Notes: generated from the letters alone by a model not told the origin. Counted from the first letter of the stretch, positions 45,132-55,161 are shown. The stretch is 64,000 nt of DNA from Pseudorhodobacter sp. E13 (GCF_003991405.1 NZ_RPEN01000148.1:1-64000); one strand, 5' to 3'. A program made the numbers and translations.

Positions 45132-45665
45132 TCAGGTTCGGGGCGCGATCAGCGTGACCGCTTCGCGCAATTCCTGCATGGAAACGAAACCGTCGCTGTC
45201 AAAATCCAGTTCCATCACGCTGCGCAAGGTTGCCTCATCGGCGGCGGATCGGGCCGCGACTGCGCGCGACTGGCTATGCAGTTCCGCCCAAGTCACCGCA
45301 CCATCCGCATCCTTATCCGCCGCACTATGCGCCTGCCACAAGCTGCCGCGCGCCGAGGCCCCCTGCGCCGACATCACAACAAACAGTTCTGCCTGCGTCA
45401 CGGTTCCGTCATCATCCAGATCCGCCAGCATCAGGCGCCGCATCTCGCGCACCCTGACCTTGCTGCGTTCCACCGCCAGATAGTTTTCCACCCCTTGCGC
45501 AGACAATCCCTCGGCATTGCCATAGCCAAGGATCAGCCCGGCAATCACACTTTCAAAGCGGTCAGGCTTGGCCAGTATGCGGGCGCGCAGCCCCTCTGAG
45601 ACATCCGCGCTTTGGGCAAAGCCCGCCAGCGGCCAGACCAAGGCAATAACAAGCAATCGCAGCAT
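45132..45665 (-). CDS. Secreted EF-hand calcium-binding protein
   Basis: The 177-aa protein has a signal peptide (LRLLVIALVWPLAGFAQS) and three EF-hand loops: DLDDDGTVTQAE, DKDADGAVTWAE and DFDSDGFVSMQE. It should bind calcium in the periplasm; no enzymatic domain is visible. The start ATG at 45665 has GGAGGG upstream and places the signal peptide correctly. It is divergent from the GST gene. Confidence 0.87.
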   Translation of the reverse strand: MLRLLVIALVWPLAGFAQSADVSEGLRARILAKPDRFESVIAGLILGYGNAEGLSAQGVENYLAVERSKVRVREMRRLMLADLDDDGTVTQAELFVVMSAQGASARGSLWQAHSAADKDADGAVTWAELHSQSRAVAARSAADEATLRSVMELDFDSDGFVSMQELREAVTLIAPRT

Positions 45666-45813
45666 CAAACCCTCCGTGTTCGCGCTACGTTCCAACAGAT
45701 TGATGAACATAGCCTTAACGCGCCCCTGCCGCGATTGCGTGGCAAATGTCGCTTTCCGGCCGCCGCGCCGCGTCAGCCTGCGCTATCCCCAACACAGCAA
45801 AAGGACCAAGCGC

Positions 45814-46503
45814 ATGTATGATCTGCACTACGCCCCGGACAATGCCTCGCTGATACTGCGTCTGGTGATGGAGGAGGCAGGCCTGCCCTATCGCGCGGTT
45901 CTGGTGGATCGCCGCATCCGCCAACAAGACAGCGCCGCCTATCGCGCGCTGAACCCCAGCGGGCTGATCCCCACACTGGTCACGCCTGACGGGCCAATAT
46001 CGGAAACCGCCGCCTGCCTTTTGTGGCTGGCCGAGGCGCATCCCGAGGCGGGGCTTGCCCCCGCGCCGGGCCATGCCCTGCGGCAACCCTTTCTGAAATG
46101 GTTGTTCTTTCTGTCCAATACCGCCCATGCCGATTTGCGGCAGTTGTTCTACCCCGACCAATATGTCCCGGCAGAGGCAACGCCCGGCCACACCGCCTTG
46201 CTGACCGCACGGATGATGCGGCATTTCGGCTTGCTGAACCAAGCCGCCAGTGACCACCCAACGCTGTTTGCGGCGCCTTGCGTGCTGTCCTACTATACCG
46301 CCACCCTGATGCGCTGGCCGATGCTTTACCCGAAAGCGGCGGCGCGCTGGTTCAACCTGCACCACTATCCCGCGTTGCAAGCCATGGCCGAGGCGTTGGA
46401 GCAACGCCCTGCCACCCGCGCCGCGATCACCGCCGAAGGGCTTGGCCCTGCCCCCTTCACCGCCCCGCAATACCCCTGCCCGCCCGAAGGCAGCGCGCTT
46501 TGA
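45814..46503 (+). CDS. Glutathione S-transferase family protein
   Basis: The 229-aa protein has an N-terminal thioredoxin-like GST domain (MYDLHYAPDNASLILRLVMEEAGLPY, then NPSGLIPTLVTPDGPISETAACLLWLAE). A helical C-terminal domain follows. The substrate is not known. AAAGGA lies about 10 bases before the ATG. The sdaA start follows 10 bases after its stop, so the two are probably co-transcribed. Confidence 0.9.
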   Translation: MYDLHYAPDNASLILRLVMEEAGLPYRAVLVDRRIRQQDSAAYRALNPSGLIPTLVTPDGPISETAACLLWLAEAHPEAGLAPAPGHALRQPFLKWLFFLSNTAHADLRQLFYPDQYVPAEATPGHTALLTARMMRHFGLLNQAASDHPTLFAAPCVLSYYTATLMRWPMLYPKAAARWFNLHHYPALQAMAEALEQRPATRAAITAEGLGPAPFTAPQYPCPPEGSAL

Positions 46504-46513
46504 AAGGCTGCTC

Positions 46514-47893
46514 ATGTTCCTCTCTGTCCTTGATATGTTCAAAGTCGGTATCGGCCCGTCCTCGTCGCATACGATGGGGCCGATGGTGGCCGCTGCGCAA
46601 TTTCTGGAAACCCTGCGCCGCAGCCCGTTCCGCGCCCATGGATTGCGGGCGACCCTGCACGGCAGCCTTGCCTTTACCGGGGTGGGCCACGCCACCGACC
46701 GCGCCACCATTCTGGGCCTTGCGGGGTTTGAACCCCAAACCTATGACGCCGCCCGCGCCGAAACCACGCTGGACGCGATCAAGACCCATAAGGTCATCGA
46801 CGCCCCCGGTCTTGGCCCACTCTCTTTCGACCCCGCAACCGATCTGGTCTTTGACTACGGCCCCAACCTGCCCGGCCATGCCAATGGCATGGTGATCCGC
46901 GCGACCGATGCCCAAGGCGATGTGATCCTGGCCGAAACCTATTATTCCATCGGTGGCGGCTTTGTGCTGACCGCCGCCGAACATGAGGCCGCCTCCACCA
47001 CCAAGGCGGATGCGCGGTCAGACGTGCCGTTTCCGTTTCAGAACGGAGCCGAGATGCTGGACATGGCGAAAACCTCGGGCCTGACCATCGCCCAGATGAA
47101 GCGCCGCAATGAATTGCGGTTCCGCAGCGCCGAGGATCTGGACAAAGGCATCGCCCGCGTCTGGGAGGTGATGAATGATTGCATCAACCGCGGTATGGAA
47201 GGCACCGGCATCTTGCCCGGTGGCCTGAAGGTGCGCCGGCGGGCCAAGAACATCCATGACCAGTTGATGGCCGAACGCGGGCTGAACATGACCGCGCCGC
47301 ATACGATCAACGACTGGATGAGCCTCTATGCCATGGCCGTGAATGAGGAAAACGCCGCAGGCGGCCAAGTCGTCACCGCCCCCACCAATGGCGCGGCAGG
47401 TGTGGTGCCTGCTGTCATCCGCTATTACCTTGACCATGTGCCGGGGGCCTCTGCGTCCAAAGTGGCGGATTTTCTGCTGACAGCGGCGGCAATTGGCGGC
47501 TTGTGCAAACATAACGCCAGCATTTCGGGCGCGGAATGTGGCTGTCAGGCAGAGGTGGGGTCTGCCGCCGCCATGGCCGCAGCCGGGCTTTGCGCGGTGA
47601 TGGGCGGTTCGCCCGAACAGGTGGAAAACGCCGCCGAGATCGCGCTGGAACATCACCTCGGCATGACCTGCGATCCGGTCAAGGGCCTCGTGCAGGTGCC
47701 CTGCATCGAGCGCAACGGGCTTGGCGCGATCAAGGCGGTTTCTGCGGCCAGCCTGTCCCTGCGCGGCGATGGCGTGCATCTGGTCAGCCTTGATGCCTGC
47801 ATCGAAACCATGCGCCAGACAGGTCAGGACATGCATGAGAAATACAAGGAAACCTCGCTTGGCGGCCTTGCTGTCAACGTGCCGAATTGCTGA
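46514..47893 (+). CDS. sdaA: L-serine ammonia-lyase (iron-sulfur L-serine dehydratase)
   Basis: The 459-aa enzyme converts L-serine to pyruvate and ammonia using a 4Fe-4S cluster. The N-terminal beta domain opens with [21 protein letters not shown]. The alpha domain has [13 protein letters not shown] and the cysteine region [19 protein letters not shown], followed by [22 protein letters not shown]. The single-chain arrangement is as in E. coli SdaA. The start ATG at 46514 matches the conserved N-terminus. Confidence 0.95.
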   Translation: MFLSVLDMFKVGIGPSSSHTMGPMVAAAQFLETLRRSPFRAHGLRATLHGSLAFTGVGHATDRATILGLAGFEPQTYDAARAETTLDAIKTHKVIDAPGLGPLSFDPATDLVFDYGPNLPGHANGMVIRATDAQGDVILAETYYSIGGGFVLTAAEHEAASTTKADARSDVPFPFQNGAEMLDMAKTSGLTIAQMKRRNELRFRSAEDLDKGIARVWEVMNDCINRGMEGTGILPGGLKVRRRAKNIHDQLMAERGLNMTAPHTINDWMSLYAMAVNEENAAGGQVVTAPTNGAAGVVPAVIRYYLDHVPGASASKVADFLLTAAAIGGLCKHNASISGAECGCQAEVGSAAAMAAAGLCAVMGGSPEQVENAAEIALEHHLGMTCDPVKGLVQVPCIERNGLGAIKAVSAASLSLRGDGVHLVSLDACIETMRQTGQDMHEKYKETSLGGLAVNVPNC

Positions 47894-47900
47894 ACGCGGC

Positions 47901-48530
47901 CTAGCAAACCCCGCCGCGCCGCAGATAGCCGGTTTTAGACACCGCCGCATAAAGCGCGAATTCCTCGGCGTTCTGTTCCTCAAACTGTGTGGCAACAGCG
48001 TCGCTGAGCGAATAATCCAGCGGCTTGGTTTTCGGGGTCACATTGCGGGCCGGCAATGTCAGCACATCGCCCGTCCGCTCCGACAAGAACGCCTCCAGCA
48101 GCTCCAGCCGGTTGTAGTCGAACAGATGATCCACCCGCGCCTCGCGCCCGTTCCAGCCGACGAAACGATCCTGCCGCCCGACATTGGCGAACGTGGGCGG
48201 TGGGTCTTCCAGATAGGCCATCATGAAATCGGCAAAGCGCATGCCCTTGGTGCTGACAGGCAGATGCGCCACCTTTTCGCGCATCCGATACCGATACCAG
48301 CTTTTCATCCGGCTCAGCGGCTCGCGAACCACGGCCAGCGTTTCCAGCCCGCCGCCAAAGGCTTGGGCCAAAGCGGGCGCATGTTTCAGCATGTAACCGG
48401 TATGGCCGACATGCCGCGCCGCCTCATCTGATGCGGGCAGGGTATAAGGTTCCAACATGGCCCGCAGCGCCATCGACCCGGTTTTCGGAGTCTCCAGCAC
48501 GACCAGACGCTGTATGCCCAGGATCAGCAC
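47901..48530 (-). CDS. Sulfotransferase-like P-loop protein
   Basis: The 209-aa protein resembles sulfotransferase family 2. The PAPS 5'-phosphosulfate loop is probably ETPKTGSMALRAML near residues 13-26, and the 3'-phosphate motif may be VVREPLSRMKSWYRY. It has no signal peptide. The acceptor is unknown, and relatives are often misnamed gamma-glutamyl kinase. Translation probably starts at GTG (48530). It ends 7 bases from the convergent sdaA stop. Confidence 0.72.
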   Translation of the reverse strand: MLILGIQRLVVLETPKTGSMALRAMLEPYTLPASDEAARHVGHTGYMLKHAPALAQAFGGGLETLAVVREPLSRMKSWYRYRMREKVAHLPVSTKGMRFADFMMAYLEDPPPTFANVGRQDRFVGWNGREARVDHLFDYNRLELLEAFLSERTGDVLTLPARNVTPKTKPLDYSLSDAVATQFEEQNAEEFALYAAVSKTGYLRRGGVC

Positions 48531-48700
48531 GTCATTTTTCCCTTTGCAACCTTCCCCTTACAAAGCCGAATAGACTCGCCAAGGCAAGCCCTTGGACGGC
48601 GCAGACAGGGTGACACAGCCGCGCGCCCCTGCCGTTTTCGGCCCAAAACCCGGTCAAATCAGGCAGGACGGGCGCGCCCCTGCCCGCTAGGTCTGGGCCT

Positions 48701-49645
48701 ATGACAACCGCACTGACCCCCACCGCCAGCCCTGACCGCATCCTGATGGGTGTGTTTCTGATGCTCATGTTCTGCGCGCTGGCCCCTTTGCTGGATGTCT
48801 CGGCCAAGCTGGCCACGGCCACGCTGCCCATCGGGCAAATCGTCACCGCGCGATTTGTGGTGCAGGCGGCGCTGATGCTGCCGGTGGCACTGTTCATGCG
48901 GCTGCGCTGGCGGGTTGATACGCGTATGGCGCTGCTGATCACCGCGCGCGCAGTGCTGCTAATGCTGTCCACCTATTGCTTTGTTGCGGCTTTGGCGGTG
49001 ATGCCGATTGCCGATGCCCTTGCCATCGTCTTTGTGGAACCCTTCATCATCCTGATCCTTGGCTGGCTGCTCTTTGGGGATGAGGTCGGCCCCCGCCGCA
49101 TCATCGCCTCGGCCATCGGGTTTTGTGGCGCGCTGCTGGTCATTCAACCGGCGCTGACCACCTTTGGCTGGGTGGCGCTGTTTCCCTTGGGCACGGCCTT
49201 TACCTTTGCCGCCTATATGCTGATCACCCGCTTCATGGCCCGCGCGCTGCATCCCGTGACAATGCAACTGCACACCGCCATCGCGGGCGGCGTGATCTGC
49301 TTGCCGCTGATGTGGCTGTTTGACGGGTCCGGCATCAAGGAACTGGATGCGATCTGGCCCAAGGGGCTGGAATGGCTCTGGCTGTTTGGCGTGGGCTTCT
49401 GGGCCGCGTGCAGCCATATGTGCATGACCTATGCGCTGAAATTCGCGCCTTCCGCCACATTGGCCCCGCTGCATTACCTTGAACTGATCTCGGCGGTGGT
49501 GCTGGGCTATGTCATCTTCAGCGATTTCCCCAATCTGATGACATGGGCCGGCATTGCGGTGATCTCCGGCTCTGGCCTCTATGTGATCTGGCGAGAGCAG
49601 GTGAACGCCCGCGTCACAGTGCGCCCCCCCAGCCCGGAATACTAG
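48701..49645 (+). CDS. EamA-family (DMT superfamily) transporter
   Basis: The 314-aa inner-membrane protein has about ten hydrophobic helices arranged as two EamA repeats. The first carries FVEPFIILILGWLLFGDEV, and the second ends PLHYLELISAVVLGYVIFSDFP. Such proteins export small metabolites; the substrate is unknown. It overlaps the convergent thiN gene by 32 bases. Confidence 0.9.
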   Translation: MTTALTPTASPDRILMGVFLMLMFCALAPLLDVSAKLATATLPIGQIVTARFVVQAALMLPVALFMRLRWRVDTRMALLITARAVLLMLSTYCFVAALAVMPIADALAIVFVEPFIILILGWLLFGDEVGPRRIIASAIGFCGALLVIQPALTTFGWVALFPLGTAFTFAAYMLITRFMARALHPVTMQLHTAIAGGVICLPLMWLFDGSGIKELDAIWPKGLEWLWLFGVGFWAACSHMCMTYALKFAPSATLAPLHYLELISAVVLGYVIFSDFPNLMTWAGIAVISGSGLYVIWREQVNARVTVRPPSPEY

Positions 49646-50297
49646 CCAAGCGCGCCGCCAAGGCCTGCACCAGCCGCGCGCGGGGCACGATCACCAGCAT
49701 CCCCGGCGCGTCCATCTCCAGCCGCACCGGCCCTGTCACCCGGTTCGATGTGCCGCCCCGGACACCGGGCGCAAAGGCCAAGCCGTCGATCGGCCATTCC
49801 AACCCCGCGCTGCGCCCTGTCACCGGGGCCATCGGGAACAGGCTGAACCGATCACCGACCTGCAAATCCATCTCCAGCACTGGTGGGGCCACGAAAATCA
49901 CATCCTCCCGTCCAACCAGCAAACACGGCACATCAGCGCGGCGCACCAGAACCGACAGCGTGGCAAGCTCATGGTCCACCCGCCCGCCAAGGCAGCCAAG
50001 CCCCAGCACGAAAGGCGCGGCGATATTGCGCAAGGCCTTGTCGAAATCGGTGCTTTCCTGCTCGGGTATATGGTGAAAACGCGGGCCCAGCCGCGCCTTG
50101 GCCGCGTCCGAAATGGAATCCATATCCCCGATCGCGGCCACAGGGTCAGCCCCCAGCGCAAAAGCCCTGTCCGCCCCGCCATCCGCCGCCACCAGCACCG
50201 GCGCCAGCGCCAGCGCCCGGCGCAGATCACGCTTGGCCACCGGCCCCCCGGCCAGCAGTGTCACCCCCGCAGAGGATTCAACAATTCCTTGATTCAT
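49614..50297 (-). CDS. thiN: Thiamine diphosphokinase
   Basis: The 227-aa enzyme makes thiamine diphosphate from thiamine and ATP. It shows the catalytic-domain motifs LVAADGGADRAFALG, AIGDMDSI and ESTDFDKAL, then the thiamine-binding beta domain from about residue 140 (SLFPMAPVTGRSAGLEWPI, with GGTSN). No TPP riboswitch-like element is visible before it. The gene is divergent from the large Ala/Glu-rich protein gene and overlaps the DMT transporter gene at its end. Confidence 0.9.
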   Translation of the reverse strand: MNQGIVESSAGVTLLAGGPVAKRDLRRALALAPVLVAADGGADRAFALGADPVAAIGDMDSISDAAKARLGPRFHHIPEQESTDFDKALRNIAAPFVLGLGCLGGRVDHELATLSVLVRRADVPCLLVGREDVIFVAPPVLEMDLQVGDRFSLFPMAPVTGRSAGLEWPIDGLAFAPGVRGGTSNRVTGPVRLEMDAPGMLVIVPRARLVQALAARLASIPGWGGAL

Positions 50298-50438
50298 CGT
50301 GTTACTGTATCCAGATTAAGGCAGAATTCAGCCGGGTGGACACAAACAATCCTTCAAATTACCCCTATCTGTCCACGGAATTGAACATCCCTTGCGGTCA
50401 TGTAAGGCATCAGTTTGGTAACAAAGGGCGAGCATCCA

Positions 50439-53024
50439 ATGGTCGGGGCGAGCAAAATTCTTACGGTTTCTTACGGCACTTTCTCCTGCACTCTGGAGGG
50501 GTTTGACGAACCTTTCAACACGATGAAGGCGATTGCCGAGTATTTCCGCGATCTGGCGGCAGATGACCGCTATTTCGGGGCAGAACCGCCGACGCCAGAT
50601 GCCGCCATGCTGCACCAGATCGCTGAACGCGAGATGAAGCGCCGGGTCGAAGCAAAAGTGCAGGACAATGGCGTGATCTTGCGCGCCACCGAATCGCAAG
50701 GGGCCGCAGCGCTGGCTGCCCCAACCGCCGATACGCCGCCCACGCCCGCCGAAAAAGCCACCACACCCGTGGCGAAACCGGCAGCCAAGCCGGCAGCAGC
50801 ACGGGCGAAACCCGATGCGATGTTCGAAGACCAACACGCAACCAGCGCCAAACCTGCCGCTGATGCCGCCGAAGCTGCGATCTCGGAAAGCGTCGCGGCG
50901 AAATTGTCGCGCATTCGCAACGCCATGGCCGAAACCCGCGCCTCCGGCGAAACCACTCGCCCCCCCGTCAGCCTCGCCGCCGCCCTCGCCGCCGCCGAAG
51001 CCGAGGAAGCTGCAAAGGCCGAAGCCGAAGCCCAGGCGGCCGAGGAAGAAGCGAAGGCACAGGCCGAAGCCGCAGCCAAGGCCGAAGCCCAAGCGAAGGC
51101 CGCCAAAAAGGCAGAGGCAGAGGCAGAGGCCAAAGCAAAAGCGGAAGAAGAAGCGAAAGCGCAGGCCAAAGCGAAAGCAGAAGCTGAAGCCGCCGAAAAG
51201 GCCGAAGCCGAAGCGAAAGCAGAGGCAGAAGCGAAAGCCAAAGCGGAGGCGGAAGCCGCAGCCAAAGCCGAAGCAAAGGCGGCAGCCGAAGCGGAGGCCG
51301 CCAAGCAGGCAAAAGCGGCAGAGGTTGCCAAGGCAAAGGCCGAAGCCGAAGCGCAAGCCAAAGCAAAGGCAGAGGCAGAGGCAGAGGCAGAGGCAGAGGC
51401 CGCCGAAAAAGCGGCTGCGCAAGCGGATAGCGCGTCGGATGATGCGCTGATCGCCTCTCTGGCCGGGGCCTTCGACGATGAAGACCGCGCCGAAGATGGT
51501 CGTTTCGACGACGAACCTCTGGCCGAAACCCCACCTCTGTCCTTCACTGATGTCGATGGCGATGATACGCTCATGGCCTCTCTCGCCGCCGCTTTGGCAG
51601 AACCGGCCCCCGCCCCCGCCAAGGCAGAAGCCAAAGCAGCCACCCCAATCCAACCCGATGCGGCGCTGACCGAAGACGATGCCGAAGCCATGACCGCCGA
51701 AGAAGGCGCGGCAGAGCTAGCGGCGCTGGACGGGGCCAGCCAAGCAGTGATCGCAGCCGAGGGCGATGCCAAAGACCCAGCAACAGCTGTGCCTTTGTCT
51801 TTTGCCGATGATTTTGCCTCCGAAGACGGGGTGCTGGACATCCCCGCCGAGGCAAACCCGCTGCCAAGCTACGCCGCCGCACCCACGCCACAGGCTGAAA
51901 CCAAAGCCGGTGCAATGGACAACGCCGACGCCACGCCCGCCGCGCCGGAAACCGCCGCAGAACCCACCGCCACAGAACCCAATGACAAATTGCAGCGCGC
52001 CCGTGCCCGCGTCATCAAGATCCGCCGCGCTCCACTGGCAGAAAGCGCGCCCACAGCACCGCAATCCTCCGATGCCGGGGCCTTGTCGCCCGAGGCAGAG
52101 GCCGATTTGCTGCGTGAATTGGGCGAAGCCGACGAAGCGGCCCCAGAAGCGGCCTCAGCGGCAAAGGCCGCAGAGGCGCAAAGCAAACCCGCCGATGCCG
52201 CAGGCGTTGCCGTGGTCAAGCCGGTGCGCCCGCAGCGCCCCGATCGCAGCATCACCCCCAAACGCCCGGTCAGCGCAGAGGAAGAAGATGCCTCGGTCAA
52301 GCGCTTGATGGCGCAGACGGATACCGAGTTTCAAGGCACCGAAAACCGCCGCCGCCTGTCGGCCATCGCCCATCTGAAAGCCGCCGTTGCGGCCACCGTG
52401 GCCGACCGCAAGGCGGGGGGCGACAAGGGACCAAGCGAAGAAACCCGCATGAACCCCTATCGCAATGATCTGGAACGCGCCGTCCGCCCGCGCACCGCCG
52501 CCGAGGCCCCGGCCCCGAAAGGCGACCGCCCCGCCCCGCTGATGCTGGTCTCGGAACAGCGGATTGATACCCCCCGCGTCAAGCCAAGCCCGGCGCAGAC
52601 CCATATCACCCCGGTGCGTCCGCGCCGCGTTCAGGGCGGCAATCTGGCCCTGACCCAAGAAGACCCCGACGATCACGACCTCGATGCCGCAAACGATGGC
52701 TCTGACGCCAAAAACATCTTTGGCGCGGCCCTCAGCTTTGCCGAATATGCCGAGAAACTGGGCGCGGAAACACTGTCAGACCTGCTGGAAGCCGCCGCCG
52801 CCTATGCCACCCATGTCGAGGGCCAAGAAGATGTGTCGCGCCCCAAGATGGTGGAACATGTGATGTCGGTTCAGCCCGACCTGCTGGAGGACCGCGAAGA
52901 TATGCTGCGCAGCTTTGGCACCTTGCTGCGCGAAGGCCGCCTGGAAAAAGTGCGCCGGGGGTTCTTTACTCTCAGCGACAGCTCACCCATCCAAGGCGAG
53001 GCCCGCAAAGCCGCCGAAGGCTAA
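50439..53024 (+). CDS. Large Ala/Glu-rich protein with conserved ends, unknown function
   Basis: The 861-aa protein has no signal peptide or membrane helix. The N-terminal roughly 75 residues (SKILTVSYGTFSCTLEGF, then FNTMKAIAEYFRDLAADDRYFG) look like a folded domain. Residues about 185-327 are almost pure Ala/Glu/Lys repeats (AEAKAKAE type), predicted as a long charged helix or coiled coil, TolA-like in composition. An acidic and Pro/Ala-rich disordered region follows. The C-terminal roughly 90 residues (FAEYAEKLGAETLSDLLEAAAAY to GFFTLSD) look folded again. A scaffold or cytoskeletal linker is conceivable, but no function can be assigned. A TTG at 50415 would add 8 residues. Confidence 0.85.
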   Translation: MVGASKILTVSYGTFSCTLEGFDEPFNTMKAIAEYFRDLAADDRYFGAEPPTPDAAMLHQIAEREMKRRVEAKVQDNGVILRATESQGAAALAAPTADTPPTPAEKATTPVAKPAAKPAAARAKPDAMFEDQHATSAKPAADAAEAAISESVAAKLSRIRNAMAETRASGETTRPPVSLAAALAAAEAEEAAKAEAEAQAAEEEAKAQAEAAAKAEAQAKAAKKAEAEAEAKAKAEEEAKAQAKAKAEAEAAEKAEAEAKAEAEAKAKAEAEAAAKAEAKAAAEAEAAKQAKAAEVAKAKAEAEAQAKAKAEAEAEAEAEAAEKAAAQADSASDDALIASLAGAFDDEDRAEDGRFDDEPLAETPPLSFTDVDGDDTLMASLAAALAEPAPAPAKAEAKAATPIQPDAALTEDDAEAMTAEEGAAELAALDGASQAVIAAEGDAKDPATAVPLSFADDFASEDGVLDIPAEANPLPSYAAAPTPQAETKAGAMDNADATPAAPETAAEPTATEPNDKLQRARARVIKIRRAPLAESAPTAPQSSDAGALSPEAEADLLRELGEADEAAPEAASAAKAAEAQSKPADAAGVAVVKPVRPQRPDRSITPKRPVSAEEEDASVKRLMAQTDTEFQGTENRRRLSAIAHLKAAVAATVADRKAGGDKGPSEETRMNPYRNDLERAVRPRTAAEAPAPKGDRPAPLMLVSEQRIDTPRVKPSPAQTHITPVRPRRVQGGNLALTQEDPDDHDLDAANDGSDAKNIFGAALSFAEYAEKLGAETLSDLLEAAAAYATHVEGQEDVSRPKMVEHVMSVQPDLLEDREDMLRSFGTLLREGRLEKVRRGFFTLSDSSPIQGEARKAAEG
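51368..51400. repeat. Hexanucleotide tandem repeat inside the Ala/Glu-rich gene
   Basis: GGCAGA is repeated without change five times, plus a final GGC, encoding alternating Ala-Glu. Slippage here would change the length of the helical region without breaking the frame. Confidence 0.9.
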
Positions 53025-53050
53025 GCAACAGCCGCACGATCAAAAAACCG

Positions 53051-53082
53051 AAAGGCCGAGGATCATCCCTCGGCCTTTTCCT
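53051..53082. terminator. Terminator after the 861-aa gene
   Basis: AAAGGCCGAGG (53051-53061) pairs with CCTCGGCCTTT (53068-53078) around a 6-nt loop, followed by TTTTC on the plus strand. The last codons of the convergent DUF2842 gene lie inside the hairpin, and an A-tract upstream (53042-53047) makes it work in both directions. Confidence 0.85.
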
Positions 53083-53323
53083 TTGGCGCATCCGGGTCGG
53101 CATCCGGGGCTGCATCCGGGTCAGGCTTGCCCACCCCCAGAAACACGAATTTGAAGGGCAACATCCACAGAAAGCCAAGGAAAACATAAACAATGAATTC
53201 CAGCCAGAAGGGGGGGCGATCAAACAGCGACACCACAAAAAGCGCCGCCGCGATATACAGCGGCAAACCCACCAGCAGCACCACCAATGACCAACGCCGC
53301 CGCGCCTTGTAAGACAGTTTCAT
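53063..53323 (-). CDS. DUF2842 family membrane protein
   Basis: The 86-aa protein has a basic N-terminus (MKLSYKARRRWSL) and two transmembrane helices (VVLLVGLPLYIAAALFVVSLF and IVYVFLGFLWMLPFKFVFLG). A short Asp/Pro/Ala tail follows. It matches DUF2842, a small alphaproteobacterial family of unknown function. The start at 53323 is the conserved MKLSYK; a longer frame is not needed. Confidence 0.85.
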   Translation of the reverse strand: MKLSYKARRRWSLVVLLVGLPLYIAAALFVVSLFDRPPFWLEFIVYVFLGFLWMLPFKFVFLGVGKPDPDAAPDADPDAPKEKAEG

Positions 53324-53423
53324 CGCTCGCCTTTCCCGCCGCTCTTCGGCCCCTTGCGGTGCCTCATCGCAAATCGCCCGCGATGCGGCCCGCAAGGGCC
53401 AAAGAGCAGCACCGTTTCAACAC

Positions 53424-54716
53424 TCAATCCGCAAAGGGATCCGTGACCAGAATGGTATCGTCCCGCTCTGGGCTTGTCGAAAGTAGGGCGACCGGGCATT
53501 GAATCAACTCTTCGATCCGCCGCACATATTTGATCGCCGCCCCCGGCAAGTCGGCCCAGGACCGCGCGCCGGCGGTATCCTCGGTCCAGCCTTCCATTTC
53601 CTCATAGATCGGGGTGCAGCGCGCTTGCTGATCGGCAGCGGTGGGTAGGTAATCCAGCCGCTTGCCATCCAATTCATAGCCCACGCAAATCTTGATCGTG
53701 GAAAAGCCATCCATCACATCCAGCTTGGTCAGGGCAATCCCCGTCACGCCAGAGGTGGCGCAGGTCTGCCGCACCAGAACCGCATCGAACCAACCACAAC
53801 GGCGCTTGCGCCCGGTCACGGTGCCAAACTCATGCCCGCGCTGGCCAAGCCGTTCGCCATCCGCATCCTTCAATTCTGCCGGGAACGGGCCTTCGCCGAC
53901 GCGGGTGGTATAGGCCTTCACGATGCCCAAAACGAAATCAATCGCCCCCGGCCCAAGGCCCGTGCCCGTGGCCGCCTGCCCTGCAATCACGTTGGACGAG
54001 GTCACAAACGGATAGGTGCCAAAATCAATGTCCAACAGCGCGCCTTGCGCCCCTTCGAACAAAATGCGCTTGCCCGCGCGCCGCGCCTCATTCAGCACTT
54101 TCCACACGGGTTGCGCATAGGGCAGCACCTGCGGCGCAATCTCGCGCAATTGCGCCAGCAGCGCCGCGCGGTCAATCGGCTCCAGTCCCAAGCCCCGGCG
54201 CAACGCATCGTGATGGGTCAGCAAACGGTCGACGCGCAGCTCCAGCGTCGCCTCATCGGCCAGATCGGCCACGCGGATCGCACGGCGGCCGACCTTGTCT
54301 TCATAGGCCGGGCCAATGCCGCGCCCGGTCGTGCCGATCTTCGCCACGCTGGTCTGACCTTCGCGCGCGCGGTCCAATTCACCATGCACCGGCAGAATCA
54401 ATGGCGCGTTTTCCGCGATCATCAGGTTCTCGGTGGTGATCTCCACCCCCTGCCCGCGCAGCTTTTCGATCTCGGTGATCAAATGCCACGGGTCCAGCAC
54501 CACGCCGTTGCCAATGACCGACAGCTTGCCCCCGCGCACGATCCCGCTTGGCAGCAAGGACAGCTTGTAAACCTTACCATCAATGACCAGCGTATGGCCC
54601 GCATTATGCCCGCCCTGAAACCGCGCGATCACATCGGCGCGTTCCGACAGCCAGTCTACGATCTTGCCTTTTCCCTCATCGCCCCACTGGGCGCCGACGA
54701 CAACGACATTGGCCAT
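53424..54716 (-). CDS. purA: Adenylosuccinate synthetase
   Basis: The 430-aa enzyme joins IMP and aspartate using GTP in the first step of AMP synthesis. It opens with [19 protein letters not shown], has [12 protein letters not shown] and [14 protein letters not shown], and closes with the GTP-binding-loop-containing C-terminal domain ([16 protein letters not shown]). The ATG at 54716 precedes the conserved start directly. It is divergent from the small helical-protein gene. Confidence 0.96.
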   Translation of the reverse strand: MANVVVVGAQWGDEGKGKIVDWLSERADVIARFQGGHNAGHTLVIDGKVYKLSLLPSGIVRGGKLSVIGNGVVLDPWHLITEIEKLRGQGVEITTENLMIAENAPLILPVHGELDRAREGQTSVAKIGTTGRGIGPAYEDKVGRRAIRVADLADEATLELRVDRLLTHHDALRRGLGLEPIDRAALLAQLREIAPQVLPYAQPVWKVLNEARRAGKRILFEGAQGALLDIDFGTYPFVTSSNVIAGQAATGTGLGPGAIDFVLGIVKAYTTRVGEGPFPAELKDADGERLGQRGHEFGTVTGRKRRCGWFDAVLVRQTCATSGVTGIALTKLDVMDGFSTIKICVGYELDGKRLDYLPTAADQQARCTPIYEEMEGWTEDTAGARSWADLPGAAIKYVRRIEELIQCPVALLSTSPERDDTILVTDPFAD

Positions 54717-54876
54717 ATTGATCCCTTTTCAGCTGGAAAACCCGCGGCGGGTATAACCGCCTGCGCGTCTGGGCGAAACACCTTTCTGTCATTCGACGAA
54801 ATCCTTGCCAGACGGGAAAAAATGCGTTTATCGTGACAGTATTCAATACAATATTTTCAGTATCGGAGGGTTAGTC

Positions 54877-55086
54877 ATGCCTACAATTGGTGGCGCCATT
54901 GGCAAATGGCTCAGCAACGTTTCCAAGAACGAAACAGATACCAAAAAGATGTTGGACGAAGTCAAGAAAGAGATGGGCGAGGATAAGAAGATCGGTGAGC
55001 TTGCCAAAGCCCTTGAAAAGATAAGCAAAGATCAGGCCAAGCTTGCGGGTGAACTTCAAAAAGCACTCGAAAAGAACAAGAAATAG
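54877..55086 (+). CDS. Small charged helical protein, 69 aa
   Basis: No family was recognised. After a short N-terminus (MPTIGGAIGKWLSNVSK) the protein is almost entirely Lys/Glu/Asp/Leu/Ala with a heptad-like pattern (GELAKALEKISKDQAKLAGEL), so it is predicted to be one long amphipathic helix or coiled coil. CGGAGGG lies 6 bases before the ATG. The local DNA is visibly more AT-rich than the surroundings. A second similar small gene follows at 55295. Confidence 0.75.
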   Translation: MPTIGGAIGKWLSNVSKNETDTKKMLDEVKKEMGEDKKIGELAKALEKISKDQAKLAGELQKALEKNKK

Positions 55087-55120
55087 CGAACCGGTCGGCA
55101 CGGCTGCGGCGTCGGCTGCG

Positions 55121-55161
55121 CCATGTCGAGGCGTTCGAATGTCTTGGGCTGCCCGACATGG
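55121..55161. repeat. 8-bp inverted repeat between the two small helical-protein genes
   Basis: CCATGTCG (55121-55128) and CGACATGG (55154-55161) flank a 25-base spacer in the 208-base gap. It may be a weak terminator or a leader structure. Downstream, 55190-55280 is AT-rich and may hold the promoter of the second gene. Confidence 0.45.

Noticed and set aside
50328-51841. Two long leftward frames (Cys/Phe/Gly-rich and Ala/Ser-rich)
   Set aside because: They are mirror images of the Ala/Glu repeats of the 861-aa gene; their low complexity is a by-product of GCN/GAR codons.
55121-55161. tRNA-like GTTCGAAT stretch near 55130
   Set aside because: No acceptor stem, anticodon arm or complete cloverleaf can be drawn around it.
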